Below, piece after piece: positions 8,485 through 16,931 of a DNA stretch of 64,000 nt (position 1 is the stretch's first letter; each line of letters starts with the position of its first letter). The notes under the pieces were generated by a model. That model ran no database searches. It was given only the letters and a program-made list of their open reading frames with translations, and was not told the DNA's origin. The stretch is from Thalassoglobus polymorphus (GTDB taxonomy: Bacteria; Planctomycetota; Planctomycetia; Planctomycetales; Planctomycetaceae). The stretch spans positions 2,607,500 to 2,671,499 of the forward strand of contig NZ_CP036267.1 of assembly GCF_007744255.1 (NCBI RefSeq). The letters run 5' to 3'. The translations under genes and the position numbers were made by a program.

Positions 8485-10101
8485 CTACTCTTCGTCAGAA
8501 CTTTTCGGTGCGAAACCTCGCCGCATAGTGTTTTCTGTAATGTTGACCGGGAGCATGAATTGTTGCAGGTAATCCGGGCCGCCCGCTTTCGAGCCGATCC
8601 CGGACATTCGGAAGCCGCCGAATGGATGGCGCTGGACAATCGCTCCTGTGATCTCGCGATTGAGATACAAGTTTCCGACGAGGAATTCTTCGCGAGCACG
8701 TTTCAAGTTCTTCGGGCTGCGAGAATAGACTCCCCCGGTGAGAGCATAGGCGGTGTTGTTGGCGAGCTTGAGAGCGTGATCCATGTCGCGTGCTTTCATG
8801 ACGGAAAGCACAGGACCAAAAATTTCAGCTTGTGCCAAGCGGGAATCTTCTTCAAGAATGTTGAAAATCTGAGGCCCAATGAAGTAGCCGTCGTCGCGGT
8901 CAGACAGGTCAATCGAGACGATTGTCTCGCACTCTTCGGCTCCGAGTTCGATGTAATCATTGATGCGGTCGTATGCCTCTTGATCAATGACCGGGCCGAA
9001 ATCAATTCCGGGATCATCCGCCGGTCCGATCACGAGGCTTTCGACGGCATTGACGAGTCGCTCGGTGAATTCATCGAAGATTGATTTCAAGACAATGACG
9101 CGGGAGCAGGCAGAGCATTTTTGACCAGCATAGCCAAAAGCGGAATTGACCACCCCCTGAACGGCGTCATCCAGATCGGCGTCGTCATCGACAATGATTG
9201 CGTTTTTGCCTCCCATTTCGGCAATCACTTTTTTCACGTTGAGTTGCGCCGGGACTGTTTCCGCTGCGAGTTTGTTGATTGACAGGCCAACTTCTTGTGA
9301 ACCTGTAAAGACAACGAGATCAACGTCTGGGCTGCCAACGAGGACTGGCCCCAGTTCTTCTCCATTCCCAGGAAGAAAGTTGAGGACTCCAGTCGGCAAT
9401 CCGGAATCGCGAGCGATTTCCATCAGCTTGGCTGCAACAATGGAGGACTGTTCTGCAGGTTTCATGACCACGGTATTCCCCGTCACCAAGGCTGCGACGG
9501 TCATTCCGGTCAGAATTGCGAGTGGGAAATTCCAGGGAGCGATGACCACGGCAACGCCTCGTGAGCGGTAGAACAAGCGGTTCTCTTCGCCCGGGTAATC
9601 ACATGCTAACTCAGAGACGAGATCTCGCATCGCCAGAGAGTAGTAACGGCAGAAGTCGATCGCCTCGGAGACTTCGGCATCTGCCTCTTTCCAAGACTTG
9701 CCGCTTTCGTGAATCATCCAGGCTGCAAGCTCGAATCGTCGAGTCTGCATCCCTGAGGCGATTAATTCGAGATATTCCGCGCGATGGTCTGCAGGAATTT
9801 TTTGCCATTGAGGCCAGGCTCGCCTCGCAGTTTCGATCGCCTGTTCCGCCTGATCCCGGTTTGCAGAGGCGACGGTTCCGAGAACAGTCTCTTTTGACGA
9901 TGGGGAACGGGAAATGATGTGCGAACGGCTATCCTGGGCTTTCCCGTCAATGTTCAACGGATAGTCGGCACCGAACAGAGCCTCAACATCTTTGAGGGCC
10001 TGCTTCATATCCTCGCGGTTCTCCGCGCGGCTGAAGTCGGTATTCGGTTCGTTTTCAAATCGTTGAACATGAAACAGGTTCGGACGATCTTCCGTTGACA
10101 T
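8485..10101 (-). CDS. 1-pyrroline-5-carboxylate (L-glutamate gamma-semialdehyde) dehydrogenase
   Basis: 538 residues from ATG 10101, preferred because GGAG sits at a good distance; the frame can extend 5 codons to a TTG at 10116. This is an NAD-dependent aldehyde dehydrogenase with PWNFP (about 189-193), catalytic-base Glu in IAEMGGKN (about 295) and catalytic Cys in GQKCSACSR (about 329). The long N-terminal extension and the GYAGQKCSACSR block point to the P5CDH (RocA/PutA C-terminal) branch, which oxidises glutamate semialdehyde to glutamate in proline and arginine breakdown. No proline dehydrogenase gene is adjacent, so the proline step must be encoded elsewhere. Other aldehyde dehydrogenase specificities are less likely. 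Confidence 0.88.
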   Translation of the reverse strand: MSTEDRPNLFHVQRFENEPNTDFSRAENREDMKQALKDVEALFGADYPLNIDGKAQDSRSHIISRSPSSKETVLGTVASANRDQAEQAIETARRAWPQWQKIPADHRAEYLELIASGMQTRRFELAAWMIHESGKSWKEADAEVSEAIDFCRYYSLAMRDLVSELACDYPGEENRLFYRSRGVAVVIAPWNFPLAILTGMTVAALVTGNTVVMKPAEQSSIVAAKLMEIARDSGLPTGVLNFLPGNGEELGPVLVGSPDVDLVVFTGSQEVGLSINKLAAETVPAQLNVKKVIAEMGGKNAIIVDDDADLDDAVQGVVNSAFGYAGQKCSACSRVIVLKSIFDEFTERLVNAVESLVIGPADDPGIDFGPVIDQEAYDRINDYIELGAEECETIVSIDLSDRDDGYFIGPQIFNILEEDSRLAQAEIFGPVLSVMKARDMDHALKLANNTAYALTGGVYSRSPKNLKRAREEFLVGNLYLNREITGAIVQRHPFGGFRMSGIGSKAGGPDYLQQFMLPVNITENTMRRGFAPKSSDEE

Positions 10102-10363
10102 TCCATTCTCCGTCAAAATTACCCGTCATCATCAGGGCAGAAAGTTCTCGCAGGCACTAAATACTCAGCAGCGTAAATACCAGGCTTGTGCGCGGAGTCC
10201 GGGCACAAGCGTACAATGTATTACGTGTGGAGCTTTAAAGTCGTAAGTTGTGCAGGATGTTGAGGTTTGAGCGTTCCGTCAAGGACACTTGGCAGAGTGA
10301 TTGAAAAGTTCCGCGACTTTAAGAGAAAAACAACTTTCTGAACCATCAAGACTTTGTGAATCC

Positions 10364-10393
10364 TTGGGAAGACAAGATCTACCCCGCTACACT
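10364..10393 (+). promoter_or_regulatory. Candidate sigma-70-type promoter for the M24 peptidase gene
   Basis: TTGGGA (10364-10369) and TACACT (10388-10393) are separated by 18 bp, each matching 4 of 6 consensus bases. They lie about 90 bp before the preferred start at 10485. The rest of the 10102-10484 gap holds the upstream region of the divergent dehydrogenase gene and nothing else I can name. Confidence 0.35.
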
Positions 10394-10484
10394 AAGGGTG
10401 TTCTTCTTCCAAAATCATCTTATCAATGAAATCAATGTCGACCAATCTGTGCTCTTGTGGATTTGTCGTCGAAAGGCCAGCAAC

Positions 10485-11675
10485 ATGTTCGACCTTCCTG
10501 CCATACAGCAAGCGTTACAGCAATTCGGTCTCGATGGCTGGTTGCTTTACGATTTCCGTGGAAGCAATCAGTTGGCGCGGCGAATCATGCAGCTTACCGA
10601 TGATTCGATGGGATCGCGAAGATGTGCGTATGGAATCCCAGCTAAGGGAACGCCGGTTCGGATTGTTCATCGCATTGAGGATTCAGCATTGGATCACCTT
10701 CCGGGGGAAAAGCAGATCTATTTGCGTTGGCAGGAGTTTGAAGGAGCCCTGGAAAGTTTTCTGAATGGGAAAGATCGCGTGGCGATGGAGTACTCGGAAA
10801 AAAACGGAAACCCATATATTTCCCGCGTCGACGGGGGAACGATCGAGTTGGTCCGATCTTTTGGAACAGAAGTCGTCTCGTCCGGTGATTTGATTCAACT
10901 TTTCGAAGCCGTCTGGAGCGACGAGCAGTGGAAGATGCATCAGGAAGCATCTGTTCTCACGAACGCAGCGTTCGAACTTTCCTGGAAACTCATTGCGGAC
11001 TCGGTGCGAAACGGCGAAGGTGTCGAAGAGAAGACTGTCTGTGATGCAATCATGGACCATTTTCACAGCAACGGAATGACAACCTATCATCCCCCGATCG
11101 TCGCTCGTGGGCCACATAGCGGATTGCCACACTATGAAACCGGAATGGGTCAGGAGACTCTGATTCGCAAAGATGATTTCGTGCTTATCGATCTCTGGGC
11201 AAAAATGGATCGCCCCAACAGCGTCTATAGCGACCTGACGCGGACTGGATTTGTCGGAGAAGAGGTCCCTCAGAATTACACAAAGATCTTTGAGATTGTC
11301 GCTGCGGCTCGGGATGCGGGGATTGAAAAAGTGAAAACTGCGATGGCAGCTGAAGAACCACTTCCGGGGGGGGATGTCGATGATGCCGTACGGAATGTGA
11401 TTGAAAATGCGGGTTATGGAGAGTTCTTCGGGCACAGAACTGGCCACAGTATCGGTCAGGAAGTGCATGGAAACGGGGCTCATCTCGACAATCTGGAAAC
11501 TCGCGAGGATCGGCAGATTCTTCCGCAGACATGTTTCTCAATCGAACCGGGGATCTATCTCGAAGAGTTTGGAATCCGCAGCGAAGTGGACGTTTTCGTT
11601 GATGCACAACGGCAAGTTCACGTCACCGGAGGACTCATTCAACAGGCGGTCATTCCAATTCTCAAAGAGTATTAG
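10485..11675 (+). CDS. M24-family metallopeptidase, Xaa-Pro aminopeptidase type
   Basis: 396 residues from ATG 10485 (MFDLPAIQQALQQFGLDGWL), which has AAAGG upstream and begins with the usual creatinase-like N-terminal domain. The frame is open to 10356 but the extra 43 residues look untranslated. The C-terminal pita-bread fold has the five metal ligands in order: Asp in VLIDLWAKM and YSDLTRT, His in GHRTGHSIG, Glu in SIEPGIYLEE and Glu in IRSEVDVFV. It should release N-terminal residues before proline in the cytoplasm. Its TAG stop (11673-11675) coincides with TAGAAC, resembling the end of a family 2 repeat. Prolidase (X-Pro dipeptidase) activity is the main alternative. Confidence 0.85.
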   Translation: MFDLPAIQQALQQFGLDGWLLYDFRGSNQLARRIMQLTDDSMGSRRCAYGIPAKGTPVRIVHRIEDSALDHLPGEKQIYLRWQEFEGALESFLNGKDRVAMEYSEKNGNPYISRVDGGTIELVRSFGTEVVSSGDLIQLFEAVWSDEQWKMHQEASVLTNAAFELSWKLIADSVRNGEGVEEKTVCDAIMDHFHSNGMTTYHPPIVARGPHSGLPHYETGMGQETLIRKDDFVLIDLWAKMDRPNSVYSDLTRTGFVGEEVPQNYTKIFEIVAAARDAGIEKVKTAMAAEEPLPGGDVDDAVRNVIENAGYGEFFGHRTGHSIGQEVHGNGAHLDNLETREDRQILPQTCFSIEPGIYLEEFGIRSEVDVFVDAQRQVHVTGGLIQQAVIPILKEY

Positions 11676-11699
11676 AACTGACTCGAAAGGCTGGATTTG

Positions 11700-11812
11700 T
11701 GCTCTAAAGCATCTTTCGAAAAGGTTTGCAGGATCTGCCTCGTGGCGAACGGCATTTTTACTAGAGAAATGCGTTCTTCACGAGCACACGGGTGGCAAAC
11801 TGCTCTAAAGCA
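11700..11812 (+). repeat. Intergenic hairpin repeat family 1, copy A
   Basis: About 113 bp. The 12-mer TGCTCTAAAGCA occurs at both ends (11700-11711 and 11801-11812). The interior carries CGTGGCGAACGGCATTTTT facing AAATGCGTTCTTCACG, an imperfect palindrome around a short loop. Closely similar copies are at 14047, 36433, 40418 and 41957. The remainder of the 11676-12208 gap shows no gene. Confidence 0.85.
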
Positions 11813-12208
11813 CAGGAGGAAATGTCGATTCCACAAATTTCAGGGCTGGCGCGATTCTATTTTCAGTACTTGTCTTGGTTGTGATGTCACTTTCATGGCT
11901 TCTCATCACGAGCCTGGACGTCGTAGCCGAAATCGGATTTTTTTAGTCAATCAAAGAACCACACAATTCAATTCTCCTGCATATAAGTGGCGTCATATCT
12001 TACCTGTTTTACCTGAGCCGGAATCCTTCCGAAACGGTACACCTGCATAAACAGAACATCCGATAGGATAGTCAGCAGCGCTCTTTTGACAGGACGAGTT
12101 CAATAGAGCGTTGATGTGTGAAAACGGCGAATTCGTTTTCGGTTTGAGCGGAGGTCGCGTGAGTTGCTCTCACCAGCGATCATGGAATTCCAGGATGGAA
12201 CTAGATCG

Positions 12209-13210
12209 ATGCTTTTTCGAACATTAAACCTGCTCCCAGTTCTGTTGTTGACGACGCCTGTTTTACTAGCACCTGCGGTGTCATTGGCTCAGGTGGTTCC
12301 AGGGACAGGGACTCTTATCAATACAGATGATTTTGAGAAAGACGATTTTGAGTTCGAATTGAACTGGCCAAAAAGTAGCCGCGAAGAGGACAAAAACGTT
12401 CGGTATCCTTTAGGGAAATCGTCGAACGGAATGTGGTTCGAAAGCCCCAAACGGGGGATGCCAGATGTGCTCAAACGAGTGGAAACGCCAGCTGGTGGGA
12501 TCGAAGGTAGTCTGGGTGCACTCTATATGCGTTCGCGAGACACTGGAATTCCAGGTCGTCCAGGCTTCAAACAGGCTCAAGACGATTTGATTATGTCTGC
12601 GAAGCCGATGACGCTCGGGTACTACCCGAATTACACTGTTCGAGTCTTTCTTCCCGATTGGGATCAATGGGAACAACGTCGTGGTGTCTCCTTTGGAATC
12701 CGAGCAGGAATGCAGGGACCGCAGGAAAAAGAAGTTGAAGGGGGCTTTGGACGACGTCTGTTTCGTCGATTGAATCGGACTGAAACAAAGATTGAACCTT
12801 ACTATCCAGGATTCTTCATTCACTTTACGCCTAAAGATGATCCAACAAACAAGACTGGCGAGGCCTACGCGAACATTTTGATCCGTGCGAATCACTTGGG
12901 GCACGAAGTTCCAGGCCCAGTGATCAAGCAACCGGGCTGGTGGACCTTCGGGATGAGTGTCACCCCGGATGGCCGTTGTCACTACTATGCCAGCCCAGGT
13001 GTCGACGATCTCACTTCAAAAGACCATATCACGACGCAGTTTCCGTATCAGATTCAGGGAACGCACTTTAACACAATCTTCTTTAACGTCTGCTCTGCTG
13101 ACGACGGGAAGTCATGGTCAACGCCATGGATTATTGACGATCCGAAAGTCTTCTACGCATCCGGAAGTCAGACGCAACAAGCTCGTCGATCCGGCTCAAC
13201 GTTTCGTTAA
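12209..13210 (+). CDS. Secreted protein of unknown function
   Basis: 333 residues from ATG 12209, chosen because MLFRTLNLLPVLLL is the start of a clean signal peptide ending near VSLA-QVVPG. In-frame ATGs at 12164 and 12182 would put a polar stretch in front of it. The mature part starts TLINTDDFEKDDFE and is rich in Trp, Tyr and Gly (WTFGMSVTPDGRCHYYASPG), suggesting a beta-sandwich like those of concanavalin/LamG-type secreted proteins. I do not recognise a named family; it resembles conserved planctomycete hypothetical proteins. It is a single-gene unit with its own terminator. Confidence 0.75.
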   Translation: MLFRTLNLLPVLLLTTPVLLAPAVSLAQVVPGTGTLINTDDFEKDDFEFELNWPKSSREEDKNVRYPLGKSSNGMWFESPKRGMPDVLKRVETPAGGIEGSLGALYMRSRDTGIPGRPGFKQAQDDLIMSAKPMTLGYYPNYTVRVFLPDWDQWEQRRGVSFGIRAGMQGPQEKEVEGGFGRRLFRRLNRTETKIEPYYPGFFIHFTPKDDPTNKTGEAYANILIRANHLGHEVPGPVIKQPGWWTFGMSVTPDGRCHYYASPGVDDLTSKDHITTQFPYQIQGTHFNTIFFNVCSADDGKSWSTPWIIDDPKVFYASGSQTQQARRSGSTFR

Positions 13211-13233
13211 GGAATCAAGATAAAAGAGAATTG

Positions 13234-13275
13234 GACCACGCTGCGAATCGTCGATTCGCAGCGTGGTCTTTTTTT
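13234..13275 (+). terminator. Rho-independent terminator after the secreted protein gene
   Basis: GACCACGCTGCGAATCG (13234-13250) pairs perfectly with 13252-13268, leaving the innermost bases as the loop, and is followed by a run of T to 13275. It lies 24 bp past the stop codon. Confidence 0.93.
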
Positions 13276-13304
13276 ATTCATCGAATGAAGTTGATTTGTG
13301 GGCG

Positions 13305-13398
13305 GAGTCGGTTTGCGTTCAGGTTCTGGATCGTGCTGAGTTGCATTTTTGTAAGAGAAATGAGTTCTTCACGGGGACTCGGTGGAGCAAACTGCTCG
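13305..13398 (+). repeat. Truncated copy of hairpin repeat family 1 (copy F)
   Basis: GAGAAATGAGTTCTTCACGG (13355-13374) and GGAGCAAACTGCTCGA (13383-13398) match the right half of the family. The left end with TAGAGCATCTTTCGA is missing or unrecognisable. The rest of the 13211-13571 gap has only the terminator above. Confidence 0.65.
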
Positions 13399-13571
13399 AA
13401 GTCGCTGGACCTGTCGCCATCTTTGTGTTGGTCAAAATTGATTGCGCAAGCATTCAATTTTGATACAAACTGCGGATAGAGACTTCGCTGCCTGTTCGAT
13501 AGGATGCAGGTCAACGCTGTTTCTCAGAATCATCACTCCGCCTCTCAACCCGACTCACGCTTTGGATCATC

Positions 13572-14024
13572 ATGAGTTCTTCAGAAGTATACCGCGAACA
13601 TGGAATTATGTTTACGTACCCCAGTGGTTGGAGCCTGGAAGAGTCTGTTAGTGATGGAGACGATTTGACGATCTCGCTGACGGATGGGATTGCGTTTTGG
13701 ACGCTGACTCTTATGTGGGAGCGTCCTCCGATCGAGCGAGTTCTTTCTGAAGCCAAAACGGCATTCGATGAAGAATATGACGAACTCGATGCACTTCCGG
13801 TGCAGGAGAAAATTTCACTCCGTGACTCCTCCGGGTACGACATCAGCTTTGTCTGTCTGGAGTTGATCAATCATGTGTATTTGAGGTGTTTTCGTACGGG
13901 ACGCTTTACTGCGTTTATCATGTATCAGATGACCGACCACGAACAGAAGTACTACGAGCCCCTCTTCAAAGAAATCACAGAGAGCATCGATGCCGACCAG
14001 GATGGCGATGTTTTCATCGGGTAG
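13572..14024 (+). CDS. DcrB/PsbP-like small protein (DUF1795-type), function unknown
   Basis: 150 residues with no signal peptide or membrane segment. The opening (EVYREHGIMFTYPSGWSLEE) matches the DcrB/PsbP-like fold, where a short strand pair with a YP-x-GW motif precedes a beta-sheet and a late helix. The C-terminal helix is YYEPLFKEITESI. It is acidic and probably cytoplasmic. The family has no single known role (DcrB in phage uptake, PsbP in photosystems). Family assignment is by pattern only. Confidence 0.6.
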   Translation: MSSSEVYREHGIMFTYPSGWSLEESVSDGDDLTISLTDGIAFWTLTLMWERPPIERVLSEAKTAFDEEYDELDALPVQEKISLRDSSGYDISFVCLELINHVYLRCFRTGRFTAFIMYQMTDHEQKYYEPLFKEITESIDADQDGDVFIG

Positions 14025-14046
14025 TTTTGCGTCAAAGTACGTAATA

Positions 14047-14153
14047 TAGAGCAGCTTGCTCTTACCGTGTGCCCGGTGAAGAACGCATTTCTCCAGTAAA
14101 AATGCTGTTCGCCAGGATGCAGAACCTGCAAGCCAATTCAGAAAGATTCTCTA
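14047..14153 (-). repeat. Hairpin repeat family 1, copy B (reverse orientation)
   Basis: 107 bp, bounded by TAGAGCAGC at 14047 and TCTCTA ending at 14153. Read on the minus strand it matches copies A, C and D over nearly the whole length, including GCGAACAGCATTTTTACT and GAAATGCGTTCTTCAC. It abuts a family 2 repeat. Confidence 0.85.
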
Positions 14154-14224
14154 GAACTGATTCTGAAACGTCAAATTGCTCTCTCAAACGTTGAGAAAAG
14201 CGGCGGAGTGGAAAAAAGACTGGC
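14151..14224 (-). repeat. Hairpin repeat family 2, copy 1 (reverse orientation)
   Basis: On the minus strand it reads AGCCAGTC, then CGCTTTTCTCAACGTTTGAG and AGAGCAATTTGACGTTTCAG, ending CAGTTCTAG. It shares the TTTTCTCAACGT core and flanking blocks with copies at 25208 and 45354. It overlaps the family 1 copy by three bases (CTA), forming a composite. The rest of 14025-14515 holds the groES upstream region. Confidence 0.65.
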
Positions 14225-14400
14225 TTCTGCAGAAGAGGATTTCAACGCTCTTGTCAGAAATGTCGCTTAAGCAGGGCTTCTGCCAGAATGACAGAGCTGA
14301 CGCGTGCAACCCCTTCTCAACCGCCAAAACGTGTCGCTTCTCGAATTGGAGAAGTGCCTAAAGTGCATTATATTAGCAGTTTACGCATCTTTTGAGATTG

Positions 14401-14416
14401 TGGCACGCCATTTGTA
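14401..14416 (+). promoter_or_regulatory. Candidate sigma-54-type promoter upstream of groES
   Basis: TGGCACGCCATTTGTA has GG and GT separated by ten bases, as in the sigma-54 -24/-12 pattern TGGCACG-N4-TTGCA, with GT in place of the preferred GC. It lies about 100 bp before the groES start. No CIRCE (HrcA) operator is visible there. This is a single-motif call. Confidence 0.35.
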
Positions 14417-14515
14417 TTAAGTTTCATCAAGCATACCGGCGGTACGTGCAATCATGTCATTCGTGAGGCAAAAGCACCCCGCATCCATATTTAAACTGTG
14501 TAGGAGTGGTCATTC

Positions 14516-14830
14516 ATGGCGAAGAAGGCCAAAGCGTCTGGCGGAACGAAAATTGTTCCTCTCGGAGATAAAGTCGTTCTTAAGCGGCAGGAAGCTGAAG
14601 ACACCACAGCTGGTGGAATCGTTCTCCCGGATTCTGCCAGAGACAAACCACAACGTGGCGAAGTTGTCGCCGTTGGCGATGGGCACACCAAAGACGATGG
14701 CAGTAAATTGCCATTGACTGTCAAAGAAGGTGATCGTGTGATTTTCAGTTCATACGCAGGCGATGAAATCAAAGTTGGCGATCAGGAGTATCTCCTGCTC
14801 CGCGAAGGTGACATCCTCGCAACGTATTAA
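14516..14830 (+). CDS. groES: Co-chaperonin GroES (Cpn10)
   Basis: 104 residues. It forms the heptameric lid of the GroEL folding chamber. Clear markers are [20 protein letters not shown], the mobile loop ([20 protein letters not shown]), GEVVAVGDG and the C-terminal [13 protein letters not shown]. The first 10 residues ([10 protein letters not shown]) are a basic extension compared with E. coli GroES. AGGAG lies 10 bases before the ATG. It is followed by groEL after a 274-bp gap, long for this pair. Confidence 0.97.
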   Translation: MAKKAKASGGTKIVPLGDKVVLKRQEAEDTTAGGIVLPDSARDKPQRGEVVAVGDGHTKDDGSKLPLTVKEGDRVIFSSYAGDEIKVGDQEYLLLREGDILATY

Positions 14831-14925
14831 GTCACTCTCCGGAAACCTTTGTGATGAAGGCTTTTCGGGTCAGTGTTCAATCTTCTGACAAAACCTGCAA
14901 AGTGATTTTCGAGAAATCGAATAAG

Positions 14926-14972
14926 AATGATTTCAGGGACACGGCGAAGTTTGTCAGTTTATTGAAATCATT
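14926..14972. promoter_or_regulatory. Inverted repeat in the groES-groEL spacer
   Basis: AATGATTTCA (14926-14935) and TGAAATCATT (14963-14972) are perfect 10-bp inverted arms separated by 27 bases. It may be an operator or an mRNA stem controlling groEL separately from groES. It is not the CIRCE sequence. There is no T-run, so it is not a normal terminator. Confidence 0.45.
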
Positions 14973-15104
14973 GAGAGTTGTACCGTAGAAGAAAATTTAC
15001 TCTCAGTGAAAAACGTTCAACCGTCAACGTAAAACATCCTTCGACGTTGCATTCGTCGAACTCCATACAACAACAATCAACTCAAAATATGAGGAGCCAA
15101 GACC

Positions 15105-16718
15105 ATGGCTAAGATGATTGCCTTCGATCAGGAAGCTCAAGAAGCGATGCGACGCGGCGTGAGCAAACTCGCCAAAGCCGTTCGTGTTACTCTCGGCCCG
15201 AAAGGCCGAAACGTTATTCTCGAAAAAAGCTTCGGTTCTCCTACCGTCACCAAGGACGGTGTGACTGTCGCCCGTGAAGTTGAACTTCCCGATAAGTTCG
15301 AAGACATGGGAGCTCGCATGGTTCGCGAAGTTGCCAGTAAAACTTCCGACGTCGCTGGAGACGGAACGACAACTGCCACTATCATGGCAGAAGCGATCTA
15401 CAACGAAGGTCTCAAAGCTGTCGTCGCTGGTGTCAGCCCGCTCGAAATGAAGCGAGGAATTGACAAAGCTGTCGAGCAGGTCACCGAGAAACTTCGCGAA
15501 ATGGCAATTCCTTGCCGTGACAAAAAAGCGATTGCTCAAGTTGGAACTGTTGCCGCCAATGGCGATGCCACAATTGGAAAAATCCTGGCAGACGCCATGG
15601 AAGCTGTCGGTAAAGATGGTGTGATTACAGTTGAAGAAGGCAAATCCCTGACAACAGACTTCGAAGTTGTTGAAGGAATGCAGTTCGACCGCGGATATCT
15701 GTCACCTTACTTTGTGACTGATTCACAAACGATGGAATGTGTTCTCGAAGACGCTTACGTCCTCGTTCACGAAAAGAAAATCAGCAACATTAAAGACCTC
15801 GTTCCGATTCTGGAAAAGGTCGTTAACGCTGGCAAGCCACTCTTGATCATCGCTGAAGATCTTGAAGGGGAAGCACTTGCGACTCTCGTGATCAACAAGC
15901 TTCGCGGAACCTTCAAAATCGCTGCTGTCAAATCACCTGGTTATGGTGATCGACGCAAAGCGATGATGCAGGATATCGCCATCATGTGTGGCGGACAGGC
16001 GATCTTCGAAGATCTTGGCATCAAGCTCGACAACCTGCAGTTGTCAGATCTTGGTCGTGTCAAGAAAGTTGTCATCGACAAAGACAACACCACGCTCATC
16101 GAAGGAGCTGGAAAGACTGCCGATATCAAATCACGTATCGATCAAATTCGTCACGAGCTTGAAGCATCAAGCAGCGACTACGATCGTGAAAAACTCGAAG
16201 AACGAATCGCGAAACTCTCTGGCGGTGTGGCTCAGGTCAACGTTGGAGCAGCGACCGAATCGGAAATGAAAGAGAAAAAAGCTCGTGTTGAAGATGCACT
16301 GCACGCAACCCGTGCTGCTGTGGAAGAAGGAATTCTTCCAGGTGGTGGAGTTGCGTTGCTGCGGGCTTCGCTCAGCGTTGATCCTGGCAAACTGACCCAC
16401 GATGAAGAAGTTGGTTACAACATCATTCGACGTGCCTGCCGCGCACCACTGACACAGATTTCCAACAACGCCGGCCAAGACGGCAGTGTGATCTGTGAGA
16501 AAGTTTCCGAACAAAAAGGAAACGAAGGCTACAACGCAGCGACTGACGTCTACGAAGACCTTGTGAAAGCAGGCGTAATCGATCCTGTCAAAGTGACACG
16601 AACCGCTCTGCAGAACTCTTCAAGTGTCGCCACTCTGTTGCTGACCAGCGATGCCCTCATCGCCGAGAAGCCTAAAGACGACGACAAAGGTCGAAGTCAC
16701 GACGGCGACCTCTACTAA
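15105..16718 (+). CDS. groEL: Chaperonin GroEL (Cpn60)
   Basis: 537 residues, full length, the ATP-driven folding chamber that partners GroES. The nucleotide-binding block [19 protein letters not shown] and [15 protein letters not shown] are intact, as are the hinge and apical segments and [15 protein letters not shown]. The C-terminus is [18 protein letters not shown], so the flexible Gly-Gly-Met tail of E. coli GroEL is absent. GAGGAG lies 8-13 bases before the ATG, giving strong initiation. Planctomycetes often carry more than one GroEL; this one is paired with groES. Confidence 0.97.
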   Translation: MAKMIAFDQEAQEAMRRGVSKLAKAVRVTLGPKGRNVILEKSFGSPTVTKDGVTVAREVELPDKFEDMGARMVREVASKTSDVAGDGTTTATIMAEAIYNEGLKAVVAGVSPLEMKRGIDKAVEQVTEKLREMAIPCRDKKAIAQVGTVAANGDATIGKILADAMEAVGKDGVITVEEGKSLTTDFEVVEGMQFDRGYLSPYFVTDSQTMECVLEDAYVLVHEKKISNIKDLVPILEKVVNAGKPLLIIAEDLEGEALATLVINKLRGTFKIAAVKSPGYGDRRKAMMQDIAIMCGGQAIFEDLGIKLDNLQLSDLGRVKKVVIDKDNTTLIEGAGKTADIKSRIDQIRHELEASSSDYDREKLEERIAKLSGGVAQVNVGAATESEMKEKKARVEDALHATRAAVEEGILPGGGVALLRASLSVDPGKLTHDEEVGYNIIRRACRAPLTQISNNAGQDGSVICEKVSEQKGNEGYNAATDVYEDLVKAGVIDPVKVTRTALQNSSSVATLLLTSDALIAEKPKDDDKGRSHDGDLY

Positions 16719-16769
16719 GGTCAACGTTGACTAGATCGCCCCGGGCCAGGGTGATTGATTGAAACCTAG

Positions 16770-16807
16770 AAGGCCCTGAGCGTAAATTACGCTCAGGGCC
16801 TTTTTTT
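16770..16807 (+). terminator. Rho-independent terminator after groEL
   Basis: AAGGCCCTGAGCGTAA (16770-16785) pairs with TTACGCTCAGGGCCTT (16787-16802) and is followed by T residues to 16807. It lies about 50 bp past the groEL stop. Confidence 0.95.
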
Positions 16808-16931
16808 GTGGCTACAGAATTGCCATTGATGCTTCGATGGTCCTTAGCTCTCGGCTGGTGTGAGAGGCGGTTCACGACCCGAATCCCTGTAGGCTGGTGA
16901 CGATCAATTGGTTGAGATCAGACACATCCTG

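Noticed and set aside
10269-10300. TGGCAGAGTGATTGA as a sigma-54 site before the M24 peptidase
   Set aside because: The -12 element reads GA instead of GC and the position is about 190 bp from the start; the sigma-70-type match at 10364 is better.
10683-11483. Minus-strand frame of 266 codons inside the M24 peptidase gene
   Set aside because: Antisense shadow; no domain pattern, and the sense frame has all five metal ligands.
14341-14515. Search for a CIRCE operator before groES
   Set aside because: No TTAGCACTC-N9-GAGTGCTAA sequence is present, even loosely.
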